A stretch of DNA of 64,000 nucleotides. It comes from Maratus speciosus (Eukaryota > Arthropoda > Arachnida > Araneae > Salticidae). Each line of letters begins with the position of its first letter. Position 1 is the first letter of the stretch. Under the pieces are notes generated by a model. That model saw only the letters and a program-made list of their open reading frames with translations, was not told where the DNA came from and did not search any database. The stretch covers positions 445,610,502 to 445,674,501 of the forward strand of contig OZ010794.1 in NCBI GenBank assembly GCA_963932465.1. The letters are read 5' to 3'. This document shows positions 1 through 11,430 of this stretch, in pieces. The position numbers were made by a program, and so were the translations under genes.

Positions 1-905
1 ACATTTTCTGTATTAAAATACTGGTATCCAAAGAGCCGGAGACTTGGCAGCTCCGAGACAGTCGAGTGTGACCCACCGCGCCGGCGTGAACGTGTTAACA
101 ACAGGCAAAGACACAGGATTATGCGATTGGTATTTCTCTATTGTTAGTTAATCACTATGTATGCTCCAACGTCGCGGCAGTAAAAACGTAAACAAAATTA
201 CTCGCATTAAGCGCTAAATAGAGAAAACTTTTGCTGGAATGCGGTTTTGAAATTAGCCATTTACCATACTATTTATTAAATGTATGCAAAGTATCATTCG
301 CCGGTGAAATTTTTGCAATCGGTTAAGAGTCGAAATCTCATAGACATGTTTAGTGTATATTTTCACATCGGTAAATCAAAGATTGCTGTATTTAATTTTT
401 ATTTAGACAGCTAAAAAAATATCTGAAACATTTACACATTTAGGAGACATTTAGAATGTACTTATTTTTAATAGTTTCGGTAGCAGATATTCGAATTTCT
501 ATTATATAAGCAATTACAAAAATTTAGGTTATTTTAGAACATATTGAAAAAAAGAGATACAATAAATGATTAAAAATAGGTTTTTTTCAGTGTTTCAAGC
601 CGAATCTATTTTGATGACATTTTTGTTCATTTGGTTACTGTTTTTCTTTTCTAATTTGCCAAATCGCTAATGTTGGTCAAAAGCCAGCGAGAACACTGCT
701 TGTGGCCCTAATTGGCTCTCTGTGGCTCTGACCAAAACTCTTTATTTTCATATTAAACTAGTCGGATGTACCAATCCCAAAACTTTCTTCTATCTCATAC
801 ATGTTAATACTTCAAAATTCTCTGTCACACTGCCAAAATTAAATGGCAATGATTTTGGCCCATGAATGAATGGCCCCTCCCCCCATGATGGGCATTTCTG
901 AAGAT
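1..905. other. AT-rich sequence without recognisable gene
   Basis: No open frame of note and no inverted or tandem structure that I can support. The first ~150 bases are more GC-balanced than the rest. Nothing here identifies a gene. Confidence 0.5.
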
Positions 906-1760
906 ATGAAATTCCGTGCATTAGTTCTTGAGATATGACTACCGCTGAAATCATGTAAATTCAGCAAATGCAGCCTAGCAACGCCACCTATTGCCTGCTT
1001 TACACCAAAACCTATGTTACACCAAAACGACCAAGCAACAACTTATGTCAACATCTAACTGAATCTGAAGTTTGGGGAAAATCAATGCACTAGTTTTTAA
1101 GATAGAGCTATTGCAAAAATCGTGAAAATTCTAGCATAGCACCTATTGGCGATTAACACCAAAACCTAATCAGCAACAACTTGTGTCAACGCCTAACTAA
1201 ATCTGAAAATTCGTGCATTAGTTCTTGAGATAGAGCTATTCTGGGAATCGTGAAAAATGTAGCACAGCAGCGCCACTTGTTGGGCAATTTACACCAACGC
1301 GTAATCAGCCCCAAGTCATATCTGGCACTAACTGAATCTGAAGTTTGATGAAAATCCGTGCATTAGTTCTTGAGATAGAGCTATTGCAGAAATCGTGCAA
1401 ATCCAGCAAAATGCAACATAACAGCGCCACCTGTTGAGCGATTTACACAAAATAGTGTAAAACGTCAATTCATGTCAAAAACTAACTGAATGTGAAATTT
1501 GATGAAAATCCGTGCATTGGTTCTGGAGATTAAGTTATTGTGGAAATCCTGAAAAATGCTGCATAGCAGAGCCACCTGTTGAGCGATTTACACCAGACAC
1601 TAATCAGTACAAATTTATATCAGTGACTAATTGAATATTAATTTTTATTAAATTCCGTGCATTAGTTTTTGAGATAGAGCGCCCACAAAGTTTGTGTCAA
1701 ATACATACATACAGACAGACAGACAGAGTCACAGACTCACAGACAGACATTTTGTAAAAA
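906..1760. repeat. Degenerate ~145-bp minisatellite ending in a CAGA microsatellite
   Basis: The phrase CCGTGCATTAGTTCTTGAGA recurs, with changes, near 914, 1083, 1211, 1356, 1510 and 1654, giving periods of about 128-169 bases. Each unit also carries a GCGCCACCTGTTG-like core and an ACACCAAAA-like stretch. The array runs into ACATACATACAGACAGAC and further CAGA repeats at 1702-1749. The last unit stops at the microsatellite, the pattern of microsatellite-associated interspersed repeats in arthropods. Confidence 0.75.
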
Positions 1761-1837
1761 CATGTTTTTTAGGATATCTGACCACTAAAATGTGTAAATC
1801 CGTCGAAAACCGGAAGTAGAAAATTTTCACGAATGCA

Positions 1838-1873
1838 ATACTTTCTTCTTGTAAAGGTAGAAGAAAGTAATAA
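1838..1873. repeat. Short hairpin ACTTTCTTC / GAAGAAAGT
   Basis: ATACTTTCTTC and GAAGAAAGTAAT face each other across about 11 bases. The hairpin lies just after the CAGA-ended minisatellite and may be the terminal structure of that dispersed repeat. Confidence 0.5.
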
Positions 1874-2762
1874 AATGTGATTAATTCATCTATGACACAG
1901 AATGATTTTCCATTTAATGTGAATTTCATCTAATTAAAAAATTTTTTAGGTATACATACCTCGATTTATCTTTTATAATGATTTTTGAAAATGATCGTCT
2001 GTTATATTAGAACTTTTTCAAAGAGTATTCGAAAAACTTCTGTGGTTTCAAACTAATAATTTTTTATTACTGTTAACTCTGAAGTTTTTAATGAACACGT
2101 GAAAAGCGTCTTCAAAATTTTGTCATGTATGCATTGCTTACTTTATAATCTGCACCGGCGTCTTGTGTTAGTCAACAGGGAAGTTCATAGCAATAAATGA
2201 AGAGTGTTTCATTTGAGCAAATACAGCTCAAATCAATGTGTAATGTTGAAAATTTCCAAAGGAAGAAATGAGACTTTTGAAATACAGATAGTTTCGGCCG
2301 ACTTTGGGTCGGACCGAATTATAGGCAGCATTTTCGCCGAAAGTGAATTTTGCTGAAAATCAGATTTTGGACAGAAAATAAAAACGATCTAATTTTCGGA
2401 CGATCCAAACAAATAACCCGAAATTTTTTTAATTCTTTAATTTATTAATCATAATAAAGATAAATATAAATTAAGTGACATCTTTGCACGATAACTGTAT
2501 AAATCAGTTTTATGTGTAGAACATATTTTTGTCAAAGGATAGCGTCGAGTTAGTGCAGTCTACTAGAATGCTCTAAGTAACGCATAACGCTGGAACAAAA
2601 GTTCCTTAGTTTTAAACTCTTCATTCAATTCATTTGTTGAAGCATAAAAAAGTTTGACTATTTTTACAAGCTGAGAACGTGCAATGCCATTCATTGATTA
2701 AAAGGTGAATTGTTTATAAATCAATGTGTAGTGAATTTAAGAGATATCTTGTAAATTATATA
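1874..2762. other. AT-rich intergenic sequence
   Basis: No coding frame longer than chance and no supported repeat. A short GC-rich patch (TTTCGGCCGACTTTGGGTCG near 2293) is isolated and unexplained. Confidence 0.4.
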
Positions 2763-4245
2763 GGGGAGGTAGGGGAGGTAGGGGAGGTATGATACAATTT
2801 TTTTTTACTAATTTCTTACAACCCTTAGAAACCTATTTTTAAACAAATTTTTCGTGTTTTCTTATAAAGTGACCTTTTATTCATTTATTAAAAATATTGT
2901 GGATTTAAAAAATAATCAATCAAAAAATATATTCCAATTATTGTGAATGGTTACTACTGTATCAAATCTCCACATTGCTGGGGAGGATTGATACACTGGC
3001 AAGGAAGGTTTGATACATTGTTAAGTAAATTGAAAAAAAAAGTGCAGACAATTCAATTTATGTGTCGCACAATTTTTTATGATAAATCTTGAAATACTTA
3101 AGTAAAATTTAAAAAGAAATGACATTGACATATTTTTGTTTCAGAAATGTTTTTTACAAAAATATTTAAACAATTGCTATTATTTAAACAATTCTATTAA
3201 CACACTTTTTAGAAAATAAATAATGAAAAAAAAATCCTAGAGATCTTGCTGTAAGAAAAAATGAAGTGAGCATTGCTGATTTGCAAACAATTTAACATAA
3301 ATTTAGCACATTTAAGATTTCTTTAACCCTTTTAGTCCAAAGCATTTTCAATGCTAAAGTGTTGAATAAATGAATGGTACCGGAATTTACCAACAAATTT
3401 AATTGGAAATAAGAAAAGGGCTATATTTCACTTTCATATTAAATAGAAAATGTTTTACAAAATGGTGGTACCAATGTGACGTTTGGGAATTAAAATTGAG
3501 TGGTTTCATAAACATAACCACCACACATGAAATGGTTAAAAGAAAAACTAATAAATCTATCATTTTGGTAAGTAAAATCGGGTGGATTTAATGTTTTTTT
3601 AATTTGCCCTTCGTCAATTATAGAAACATCTTCCTTTTCAGGCCATTTAAACTTTTTTCCTTCTACATGACGAGCAAAACGAACTAACCATCTATCATCG
3701 CACTGTTTTTCTATGTAACCTACATAATGTCTATGAATAGTCTCTTTGTTCTTCCTTAGCAATTTCAGTAGCTCTTGCTGTAAAACAATAATGAATATTA
3801 CAGTCCTATATTAGTTTACAACTTAAAAAACTATTAAATTTCAAATATACAAGTGTATCATTTCTCCCCAGCACTAATGTATCATTTCTCCCTATCATGC
3901 CTTAATGGATTTGCAAAATGCCAATCTGCTTTCTGGTAAAACTCACTCTAACAATGTGCGTTACAAATAAAAAAAATTACAAGATATTATCTTTACAATA
4001 ATAAGAGTTATGAAAGAAAATCAATATTTAAAAAAAAAACTACATTGACATTCCAATAGTCTTCAAAATTAAAAGAAAAAAAAAAAAAAAAAAACGTTGT
4101 CAGTTCTTTACTGCTAGGTCCAGCTATGATGACCTCTGCGAATAAAAGAAGACTTTACACCTGTTACAATGGCTGTTAATGCCATTTGTTGAGAAAAATT
4201 GTCAATGTATCAACCTTCCCTAAGTATCAAACCTCCCCTGCCTCC
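2763..4245. mobile_element. Inverted-repeat element with repeated GGGGAGG-TGATACA words
   Basis: The left end has three GGGGAGGTA units leading into TATGATAC. The right end reads GTATCAAACCTCCCC followed by TGCCTCC, its inverted counterpart. The same word recurs inside: at 2959 (inverted), 2980 and 3003 on the left, and in opposite orientation at 3854, 3879 and 4206 on the right. Inverted termini plus many subterminal copies of one word are typical of DNA transposons. An exon-like pogo-type fragment lies inside on the minus strand. The exact ends and the target duplication are uncertain. Confidence 0.6.
3490..3777 (-). pseudogene. Exon-like fragment resembling the C-terminal tail of pogo-type transposase-derived proteins
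   Basis: The minus-strand frame is open for about 95 codons. It begins directly after a good splice acceptor (TTGTTTTACAG, AG at 3779-3778), so the exon would start with Gln-Glu-Leu-Leu-Lys. There is no ATG at the start of the open frame, which supports an internal or last exon. The motif HYVGYIEKQ...WLVRFARH, then a K-F-x-W-P-E step and a LNPPDF segment, resembles the tail that follows the DDE domain in many arthropod pogo-like proteins (pattern: YVG, charged linker, V-x-F-x-R, F-x-x-P, D-I-x-x-x-L-P-x-P). The DDE catalytic core itself is not visible in the window. The fragment sits inside the inverted-repeat element at 2763-4245. The alternative is a chance frame, but the combination of acceptor site and motif makes a relic exon more likely. 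Confidence 0.5.
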
Positions 4246-4255
4246 TTTATTACTA

Positions 4256-4290
4256 GGGGATCGTACCCGGGCTTCCCGGGTTACAGAATA
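4256..4290. repeat. CCCGGG-CCCGGG mini-palindrome
   Basis: ACCCGGGCTTCCCGGGTTAC is a small GC-rich palindrome in AT-rich surroundings, followed by AGAATATAGGTGAAC. It may mark the edge of an RTE-type repeat, since related tails follow downstream. Confidence 0.35.
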
Positions 4291-4754
4291 TAGGTGAACA
4301 ATTTTTTTAAATTGAAACTAATAATCTTTTTATATGCAATAAATTTTTTAGATTGCCAGACATTAAGCTTACAGATTTAGACTTACATTAAACAAGCATT
4401 TTTCTTATGAAAAATACGAATTATACAATCAAATAAATTTTTGAAATTTACCAAAAGCGATATTTTCTTATTAGCCGCATGCTAAGAGTTATTTGACCAA
4501 GATTTTGCTAGTTACGGCATTCTTTTATATTCTGATAATTTCAGAGCTTATACATGTCTATTAAATTTGTGTTTTATTTATATTATTTTATTTATTTATT
4601 CATAGGGAAGTTTTTTTAATAAATATTAGACGTAAGAAAATGATGAACTCTTTATTTTGTTTTAAGGGCAAACGGATTAATCTTTCGTTATCGAGCTCCG
4701 TGCGGTATAGATAAATTAAAAAAATACCCCATGCTTTAAAATTGTTTTTAAAAC

Positions 4755-5395
4755 AATAGACAATCAGTAAACTGAGATTAACTTTGCAAACAAATTCCAT
4801 TTGAAAAGAAAGTCCTATTTGATGATCTAAAAATTTAAATTGTACGATTACAAATATGTTAGATTTGTGGGATTTTTTAAAAATATTATTCTTTTATTTG
4901 TTTATAAAAGAGGAATTAATTTCGTTAATTTGTCTTTCATAAATATGTTAGATTGCTGTTTTTTTAATATTATTATTTTATTTGTTTATAAAGGAAGTAA
5001 TAATTTAGTTAAGCAAAAATAGTCAGAAACAAATGCTGAACAATGTTTGTTGCTTTATGTGCAACATGTTTATTATTATTATGTATTGAAACTGGCACGT
5101 GATAAGATAAACTTTAAAAAAATCATGCTTAAGATTTATTTTAGAAAACATAATACATCAGTCAATTAAGATAGAGTTTTTAAACAAATTGCATTTGAAA
5201 GTAAATTTGTTTTCTATGGGATGAAAATTGAAATTGTACGATGGTCAGAAGATTAAAAAAATGCAGTAGCGGAAATTTCAAGACCGACATTTGTTCATGA
5301 AGTGTTGCCATTCGCAAATTGATATCAGCGTTACGCACAGATACGTTTGTTCTTCAAAATATAGATACTTAATCAGTAAAATATAATAAAGATCA
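4755..5395 (+). repeat. Dispersed RTE-like 3' repeat, partial copy plus fuller copy
   Basis: A block running from AAACAAATTGCATTTGAAAG through GTGTTGCCATTCGCAAA to GTTACGCACAGATACGTTTG and ending in AATATAGATA occupies about 5155-5395. A partial copy (CAAACAAATTCCATTTGAAA) lies at about 4755-4860. The block ends on ATAGATA-type simple sequence, as RTE-class non-LTR elements often do. No reverse transcriptase is visible. Confidence 0.5.
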
Positions 5396-6469
5396 GTTAT
5401 TAGGATGTGCTTATCAATATAGGCTCTTATGCTTGGTTTTCCGGAATGAAAAACAGTGCATACGCATTTCTCATATCGATATTCATTTAAAAAAAAATTG
5501 TATTTTGTTTAATCATTTTAAAATCATTTTAACTCAAAACCTGAAGTCACGATTGTCAGCAACATCTTTTATGTGAACAGACGCACTCTTTACTTGAGAT
5601 TCTAATCTCAGTTCCGGAGAGTAAAAATTTCCGTAATTTATGATTTTTAGACTCATCAGTTAAAAAATATATATATTAGTAAAATTGGTTCAGCAGAAAG
5701 ATCAGGGCAGATGACTAAAAAACACACTTTTATTTTAAATACATAGATTATATAAAATTATGAAAAATTAAATTCAGCAAATTATGTTATTTTGATAAAA
5801 TTATTGTAGAATGTCCTAAAGAATAGCATTAAAATTTTATTATTCCAGAGAATTTTGTACAAAAACTTCAGGAACATGATATTATTTTAAACCTCAAATT
5901 ATTAGTTTGCTTGTCTAACTCGGCGAAGCAAATCCATCCAGGCGAGAATCATCAATTTCTGTAATATAAATCGCTATTTTTTGCATGTCATCCCTCTTTT
6001 ATAAAGACACTCTAATTTTTTGCAAAATATTGCGTTTTATCGGTGTGTAATTTCGATTACCTTATTTTTATAAGAGAAGCATTTTCACCTGTGAACAATT
6101 TCAAAGCAGCTGGGCTGTGAAAATGACGCACTTCTACAAAACATAATTCAGTTTCAAGAATTAAAATACACGCTTTTTTATAAAATGACGTCCTTTGCAT
6201 CTCTAAAGCTTTTCCACTTTTATAATCCAGCCTTAAACTTCGTCTACAGAAATGTATGCATATGACGTCATCATCACGGAATAACAGACAATATTCTTGA
6301 CATAGCCCGTATTTTAATTTTAACTTTTTTTTCAGGTTTTATGAGAAAATGGCAACAAAAAGATACAGTAATCTCCTATTTTCGACTATTTTCCCTTTTC
6401 TTTCAACAGAAATGGGGCACTTTTGTTGCCACGATTAGAAAATGGTATTAAAAACTACAAAAAAATTAA
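5396..6469. other. AT-rich sequence with one further RTE-like tail
   Basis: Near 5680-5755 a stretch AAAATTGGTTCAGCAGAAAG leading to TTTAAATACATAGATTA resembles another RTE-type 3' tail. No gene is supported. Confidence 0.35.
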
Positions 6470-6720
6470 TATCTCAAAAATAAATTGAGATACAGCTTTC
6501 AAACAAATTGCATTTAAAAGAGAATTTATTTTCTTATACGACGGTGTAAAAATTTAAAATGTGCAATGTTTAGAAGTTTAAAAATTCACAGTAGAGAAAA
6601 CTTCAAAACCAAAATTTTATTTAAAATTTCAAAGTGTTGCCATTCGCAAAATGAGGTGTGTGTTACGCACAGATATGTTTGTCCTTTATAATATAGATAG
6701 ATAGATATGTTAAATACAAT
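6470..6720 (+). repeat. Second full copy of the RTE-like 3' repeat
   Basis: This block matches 5155-5395 along its length (TGTTGCCATTCGCAAA, GTTACGCACAGATATGTTTG). It ends with CTTTATAATATAGATAGATA, the simple-sequence tail expected of an RTE-type 3' end. Both copies have the same orientation. Confidence 0.55.
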
Positions 6721-7170
6721 ATTGTGGGTTGCCTTACATATTACACTCATTGGAAATTAGATGGCATTGCGTGTTAAATGTTATATTCATAAAAGAAATA
6801 TATGAAATGATAATAATAATTATCATATCCACATATTATGCCCTAATAATTGATTTATATTAGGAATACATGTAATGAAAGAGCAAAATATTTCTTGCAA
6901 TGTTGCTTCAATGTGTACAAAATTCATCTCGATATTTGGTCATTATTCCATGCTAATATTGGTAATGCTGTTCAAAATATTGCCAGAAAAACAATACTGG
7001 TCCAATATTGTTTTGTTAATATGAGACGCTTAAATTCATAACATTTCAATAATCTCTGCTTTTGAAACCAAAATTTGAAACTTGATGTCAACGAGGAGAT
7101 CTGATGTAAATACACATCAATAAATGCTTTCCCATATCTTATTATTATGATTTTCTGTACTAGGGGGGGG

Positions 7171-8265
7171 GGGCATTCCACGTCAAATCAGGCAGTAAAA
7201 TATCAATATGTAACCCACCATCACAGATTTTAATGAAACTGCGTGTGTTTGTTCTTACTATTAAGATATGATCATCAGTAATTTTTTTTGCTCCTTGGTG
7301 AAATAGTTTCTGAGAAAACAATTGTCAAAATTTTGAAAAACTGCCATCAGTTGGCATTCTTGGCTGCTCGATTTTCAAATGTAGCATAGCATAAATATTA
7401 TCATATTTCAATATCTATTCCACAAATCATCTTCAAATAATTTATGCATAATATATAGGGTACGTATTTTATGAAAAAAAATACTGTTACGCTTATATAG
7501 CATTTTAAGTGTGTCTAAAAAAATGTTGAATCTTTGAAGTCGTGATTTTTTTATGAAAAATAATGCATTAACTAAAATAGCATTATTAACAAAAGGCGGT
7601 ATTTTTATTAAATATATTTTTTATGGGAGATATACTTAAAGGTGTCCTTTACCTGATTCTGAAACAAAAATATTGGGATTTTGGGTGTTTTTGGTAGTAT
7701 TTCCTATTTAAAAATATTTTGAGGTGCATTTCATTCAATATTTTGAGTCATTCCATGTCAGTTCCCCTAAGCCATTTAATCACTGTCACAAATTTCAATG
7801 AAATTGGGTTTGTTTATAGCTTATTTTAAGACGTAATCACCTTTAATTTTCTTGATCCTAAGTAAAATATTTTTTAAGATAAAAAATATCAAAATTTTGA
7901 AAAATTGTTTTAAATTTTTTTAATGACAGTTCGATATTCAAAGACTGCATTAAAAAAAAAAAAAAAAAAGTCATTTCAATATAAAATCACTAAATAGGTT
8001 TCAAATAATGTATATGTGACAAATAATGTAGGCTGATTATTATTTCTTGTTTTTTATCATGTTTAAACACTAAGAGTGTCTTTTATCTTATGAATTTCTA
8101 AAATCAAGAATTTTGTCAAAAATAGTGTTAATCAAAAATTTATTATTAACCGAAGGCAGGGTGTTATTGCTTTTTTTTTAATTGTACGTAAAAATATCTT
8201 TTAAATGGTTATAAATTAAAAATAGTGAACATATGAGAAAAAATTATCAAAATTTTGGAAAAATG
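7171..8265 (+). repeat. Left arm of the foldback element
   Basis: It comprises two tandem ~550-bp units that share the motif TCATTCCA(T/C)GTCA near their starts and phrases such as ATCACTGTCACAAATTTCAA in unit 2. It pairs with 10193-11272. Confidence 0.7.
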
Positions 8266-9111
8266 CCACTAGTTGCCATTAATGATTGTTCAATTTTCAA
8301 AGGCCTCATTTTATATATAAAATCACATTTAAATAACTAATAAAGAAATCTTCTTCGAATCATTTAAGCAAGGTAAATAAAGTATGTAGATTATGGAAAA
8401 AATATTGCTGTAATGTTAAAAAATATTTAAATGTGTCTAAAAAATTGTATAGTCTTTGAAATCAAAAATATTTTACAAAAAATAATGAAATTATTAAAAA
8501 ATCTTTATCAATCAGAGGCGGAGTTTCTATGACTAATTTTTTAATTTTAAATTGTACATAATACTACATTATAACTGGATCTGAAATAAAAATAGTGGGA
8601 TTTTGGTTGGTTTTAGTAGTATTTAAATCATATTTAAAATTATCAATATTTTCAAATGTAAAACCTATCCAATGTATCATCCCTGGAAATATTTTTATTT
8701 ATACATTTATTTTATTTTTCAAATTATCTTTTATGTTCGTTTCTTAAGGAAAAAAATAAACAATATTGTTTTTTAGTAAAACTTCTAGGGCGAAGAGCAA
8801 TTATCCCTTTCCAAAAAAGAGAAAAATCACTAGCTCCTCACCGCACAATAGAAATTTTCAAAATGACAGTCCTAATCTTTAAACTCATATTTGGCTGTTA
8901 ATATTGAAAATTTAGCATTGAGCTGCTAATATTGGAAAAAAATACCAAATTTCACTCTTTTGAAGAAAATTTTGACGTATTGTGCTTTAAATATATGCAA
9001 AAAATGCATAATCCATTATATTTATATCTTTCAAATAACTATATCTAAAAAAATATTTAAAACTTAATGAGTTGCACTTTTGTAACTTTATTCAGTTTCT
9101 AATGATATGTA

Positions 9112-9286
9112 CCGTAATTTCGGGTGTATAGCCCGCAGATCAAACAATTCAGTTTGGACCCAGAAATTTTATTCAGTATTTGAAGACCAATATTTACTGT
9201 GATCTAAAAAGTTACATTTTATTTTTAAAAATTTCTGGGTCGAAACACGATTGTTTGATCCGCGGGCTATACACCGGAAATTACGG
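9112..9286. mobile_element. 175-bp MITE with TA target duplication, in the foldback spacer
   Basis: CCGTAATTTCGGGTGTATAG at the left and its near-perfect complement CTATACACCGGAAATTACGG at the right form ~60-bp terminal inverted repeats that extend through the GCCCGCAGATCAAACAAT region. TA flanks both ends (9110-9111, 9287-9288), pointing to a Tc1/mariner/pogo-class MITE. Confidence 0.8.
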
Positions 9287-10192
9287 TAATTTGATTTATT
9301 TCATCACAATATTGCTGAAAGATGGATTTTCAACATATATATGTGTGTATATATATCCCTGTTCTCAAACAAATTATTTAAAAATTATTCATTTATGTTT
9401 AATAAAGCATATATATATTGTTTATACACTTATAGAAAATACATATAGTAAATTTTATGATATTATGTTAATAATGTCTAAAAGTAAAGAACTTATCTAA
9501 TAGTATGTAACGAAAAATTTAACATCTGGTGTAATGACAACAAAATTTTATAATTGTTTTACTTAATTTGGATGAATGAAAAAAGCTTACATGTTTATAT
9601 TTTATTAAAGTACAGATGAAAATGTCACAAAGACATTCCTACCTCAACAACCACTGAGTATGTCACATTCACACTACAGATGATTTTTTTTCTTTTTGAT
9701 CTTTCGGGTTTGATTTCAGATGGTAATGAATTAATTAGTTTTGTTAGAAGTGTCATTGCAGTCAGCATATTAGGCTCACTATTTTTTTTTTTATATAATT
9801 TGTTTTGATTGACTCGATGAACAACAATATTTAAAGGGACTATTTCATGACTTTTCAATTAAAAGCTGATTTATAAATTCATCATGTTGTTTAGTTATTA
9901 TTATCGTCTTAAGATAATAAGTTGATATTAAAATTTTTAAATGCAGTTTATTTATTATTTGAACAGTTGAAAGTACTTTTCAATAAGAGTGGGCTGTTGA
10001 TTTTAAGTCGGCTGTTGAGCAATGTAGTGTTGGTAAAGGAACTGGTACTATTTAATTTAATTTTTATTGCTGTAAATAATATTTGTTATTTTATTATTGT
10101 ATGTATTATATTTAAGCAAGAGTAGAAATACACGATATCGTAGTCATTTTAGTACATCTTAGCATGAAAAGCTTCAATATTTATCATTAAAC

Positions 10193-11272
10193 ATTGACAT
10201 TTTATGAAAATTTTGTTAAAATTGCTCATGTTTTCACTATTTTTATTTTATAACTATTGAAAAGATATTTTTACGTACAATTAAAAAAAGTAATAACAGC
10301 CTGCCTTCGGTTAATAATAAATTTTTGATTAACACATTATTTTTCACAAAATTCTTGATTTTAAGAATTCACAAGATTAAACACACTCTTAGCATTTAAA
10401 CATGACAAACAACAATAAATAATAATCTGCCTACATTATTTGTCACATATACATTATTTGAAACTTATTTAGTGATTTTATATTGAAATGACTTTTTTTT
10501 ATGCAGTCTTTGAATATAGATCTGTCATTAAAAACATTTTTAAAAAATTTCAAAATTTAGATATTTTTTTTTATCTTAAAAAATATTTTACTTGTAATCA
10601 CCTTTAATTTCCTTGATCCTGTCTTAAAATGAGCTATAAACATACCCAGTTTCATTGAAATTTGTGACAGTGAATTAAATGTCTTAGGCGAACTGACATG
10701 GAATGACTCTGCTTGATTTGATTTGAAATACGCCTCAAAATATTTTTAAATATGAAATACTACTAAAAACACCCAAAATCCCACTACTTTTATTTCAGAA
10801 TCAGGTAAAGGACACCTTTAAGTATATCCCCCACAAAAAATAAATTTAATAAAAATACCGCCTTTTGTTAATAATGCTATTTTAGTTAATGCATTATTTT
10901 TCATAAAAAAATCACGACTTCAAAGATTAAACATTTTTTTAGACACACTTAAAATGTTATATAAGCGTAACAGTATCTTTTTTCATAAAATACGTACCCT
11001 ATATATTATGCATAAATTATTTGAAGATGATTTGTGGAATAGATATTGAAATATGATCATATTTATGTCATGCTACATTTGAAAATCGAGCAGTCAAGAA
11101 TGCCAACTGATGGCAGTTTTTCAAAATTTTGACATTTTTTTTCTCAGAAACTATTTGACCAAGAAGTAAAAAAAAATACTGGGAATCATATCTTAATAAA
11201 AGGAACAAACACACGCAGTTTCATCAAAATCTGTGATGGTGGGTTACATGCCTGCCTGAACTGACATGGAAT
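10193..11272 (-). repeat. Right arm of the foldback element
   Basis: This is the inverted copy of the left arm. The internal boundary between units is visible near 10690-10720 (CGAACTGACATGGAATGACT). Confidence 0.7.
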
Positions 11273-11430
11273 GACCCAGGGGAGCTCTGCCCCTGCTCGC
11301 TACACTCACCAACCGCCCGCATAATCGCTTCGCGATTCCGTTCGGTGTCGCGAAGCAATCCCTATTTTCTAGCCAACCCCAGACGTAATTGTTTCACGTT
11401 TCCATTCTGGATCGCTTCGCAATCCCTTAT
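11273..11430. repeat. GC-rich palindromic patch with CGCTTCGCGA words
   Basis: GGGGAGCTCTGCCCC is a palindromic G/C block. It is followed by ATCGCTTCGCGATTCCG, GTCGCGAAGCAATCCC and ATCGCTTCGCAATCCC, copies of one word in both orientations. The patch abuts the foldback right arm and is much more GC- and CpG-rich than its surroundings. Confidence 0.5.

Larger units (their letters stand above)
7164..11272. mobile_element. Foldback-type element with ~1.1-kb inverted arms
   Basis: The left arm (about 7171-8265) begins GGGCATTCCACGTCAAATC after a G run. The right arm (about 10193-11272) is its reverse complement, ending GAACTGACATGGAATGACCC. Agreement runs through long landmarks, such as the ACCCACCATCACAGATTTT segment at 7212 and its complement near 11230. 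The left arm is itself repetitive: a second unit starts at about 7744 (GAGTCATTCCATGTCAGTTC) and a more decayed third unit at about 8235-8690; units 1 and 2 are present in the right arm. Long terminal arms built of internal repeats are the hallmark of Foldback/Galileo-type transposons. The ~1.9-kb spacer encodes nothing I recognise. A minus-strand 77-codon frame at 9625-9858 has no family resemblance I can name. Confidence 0.75.

Noticed and set aside
9180..9500. 106-codon plus-strand frame
   Set aside because: It begins inside a TA-flanked MITE and ends in AT-rich spacer; hydrophobic composition is what AT-rich DNA gives by chance.
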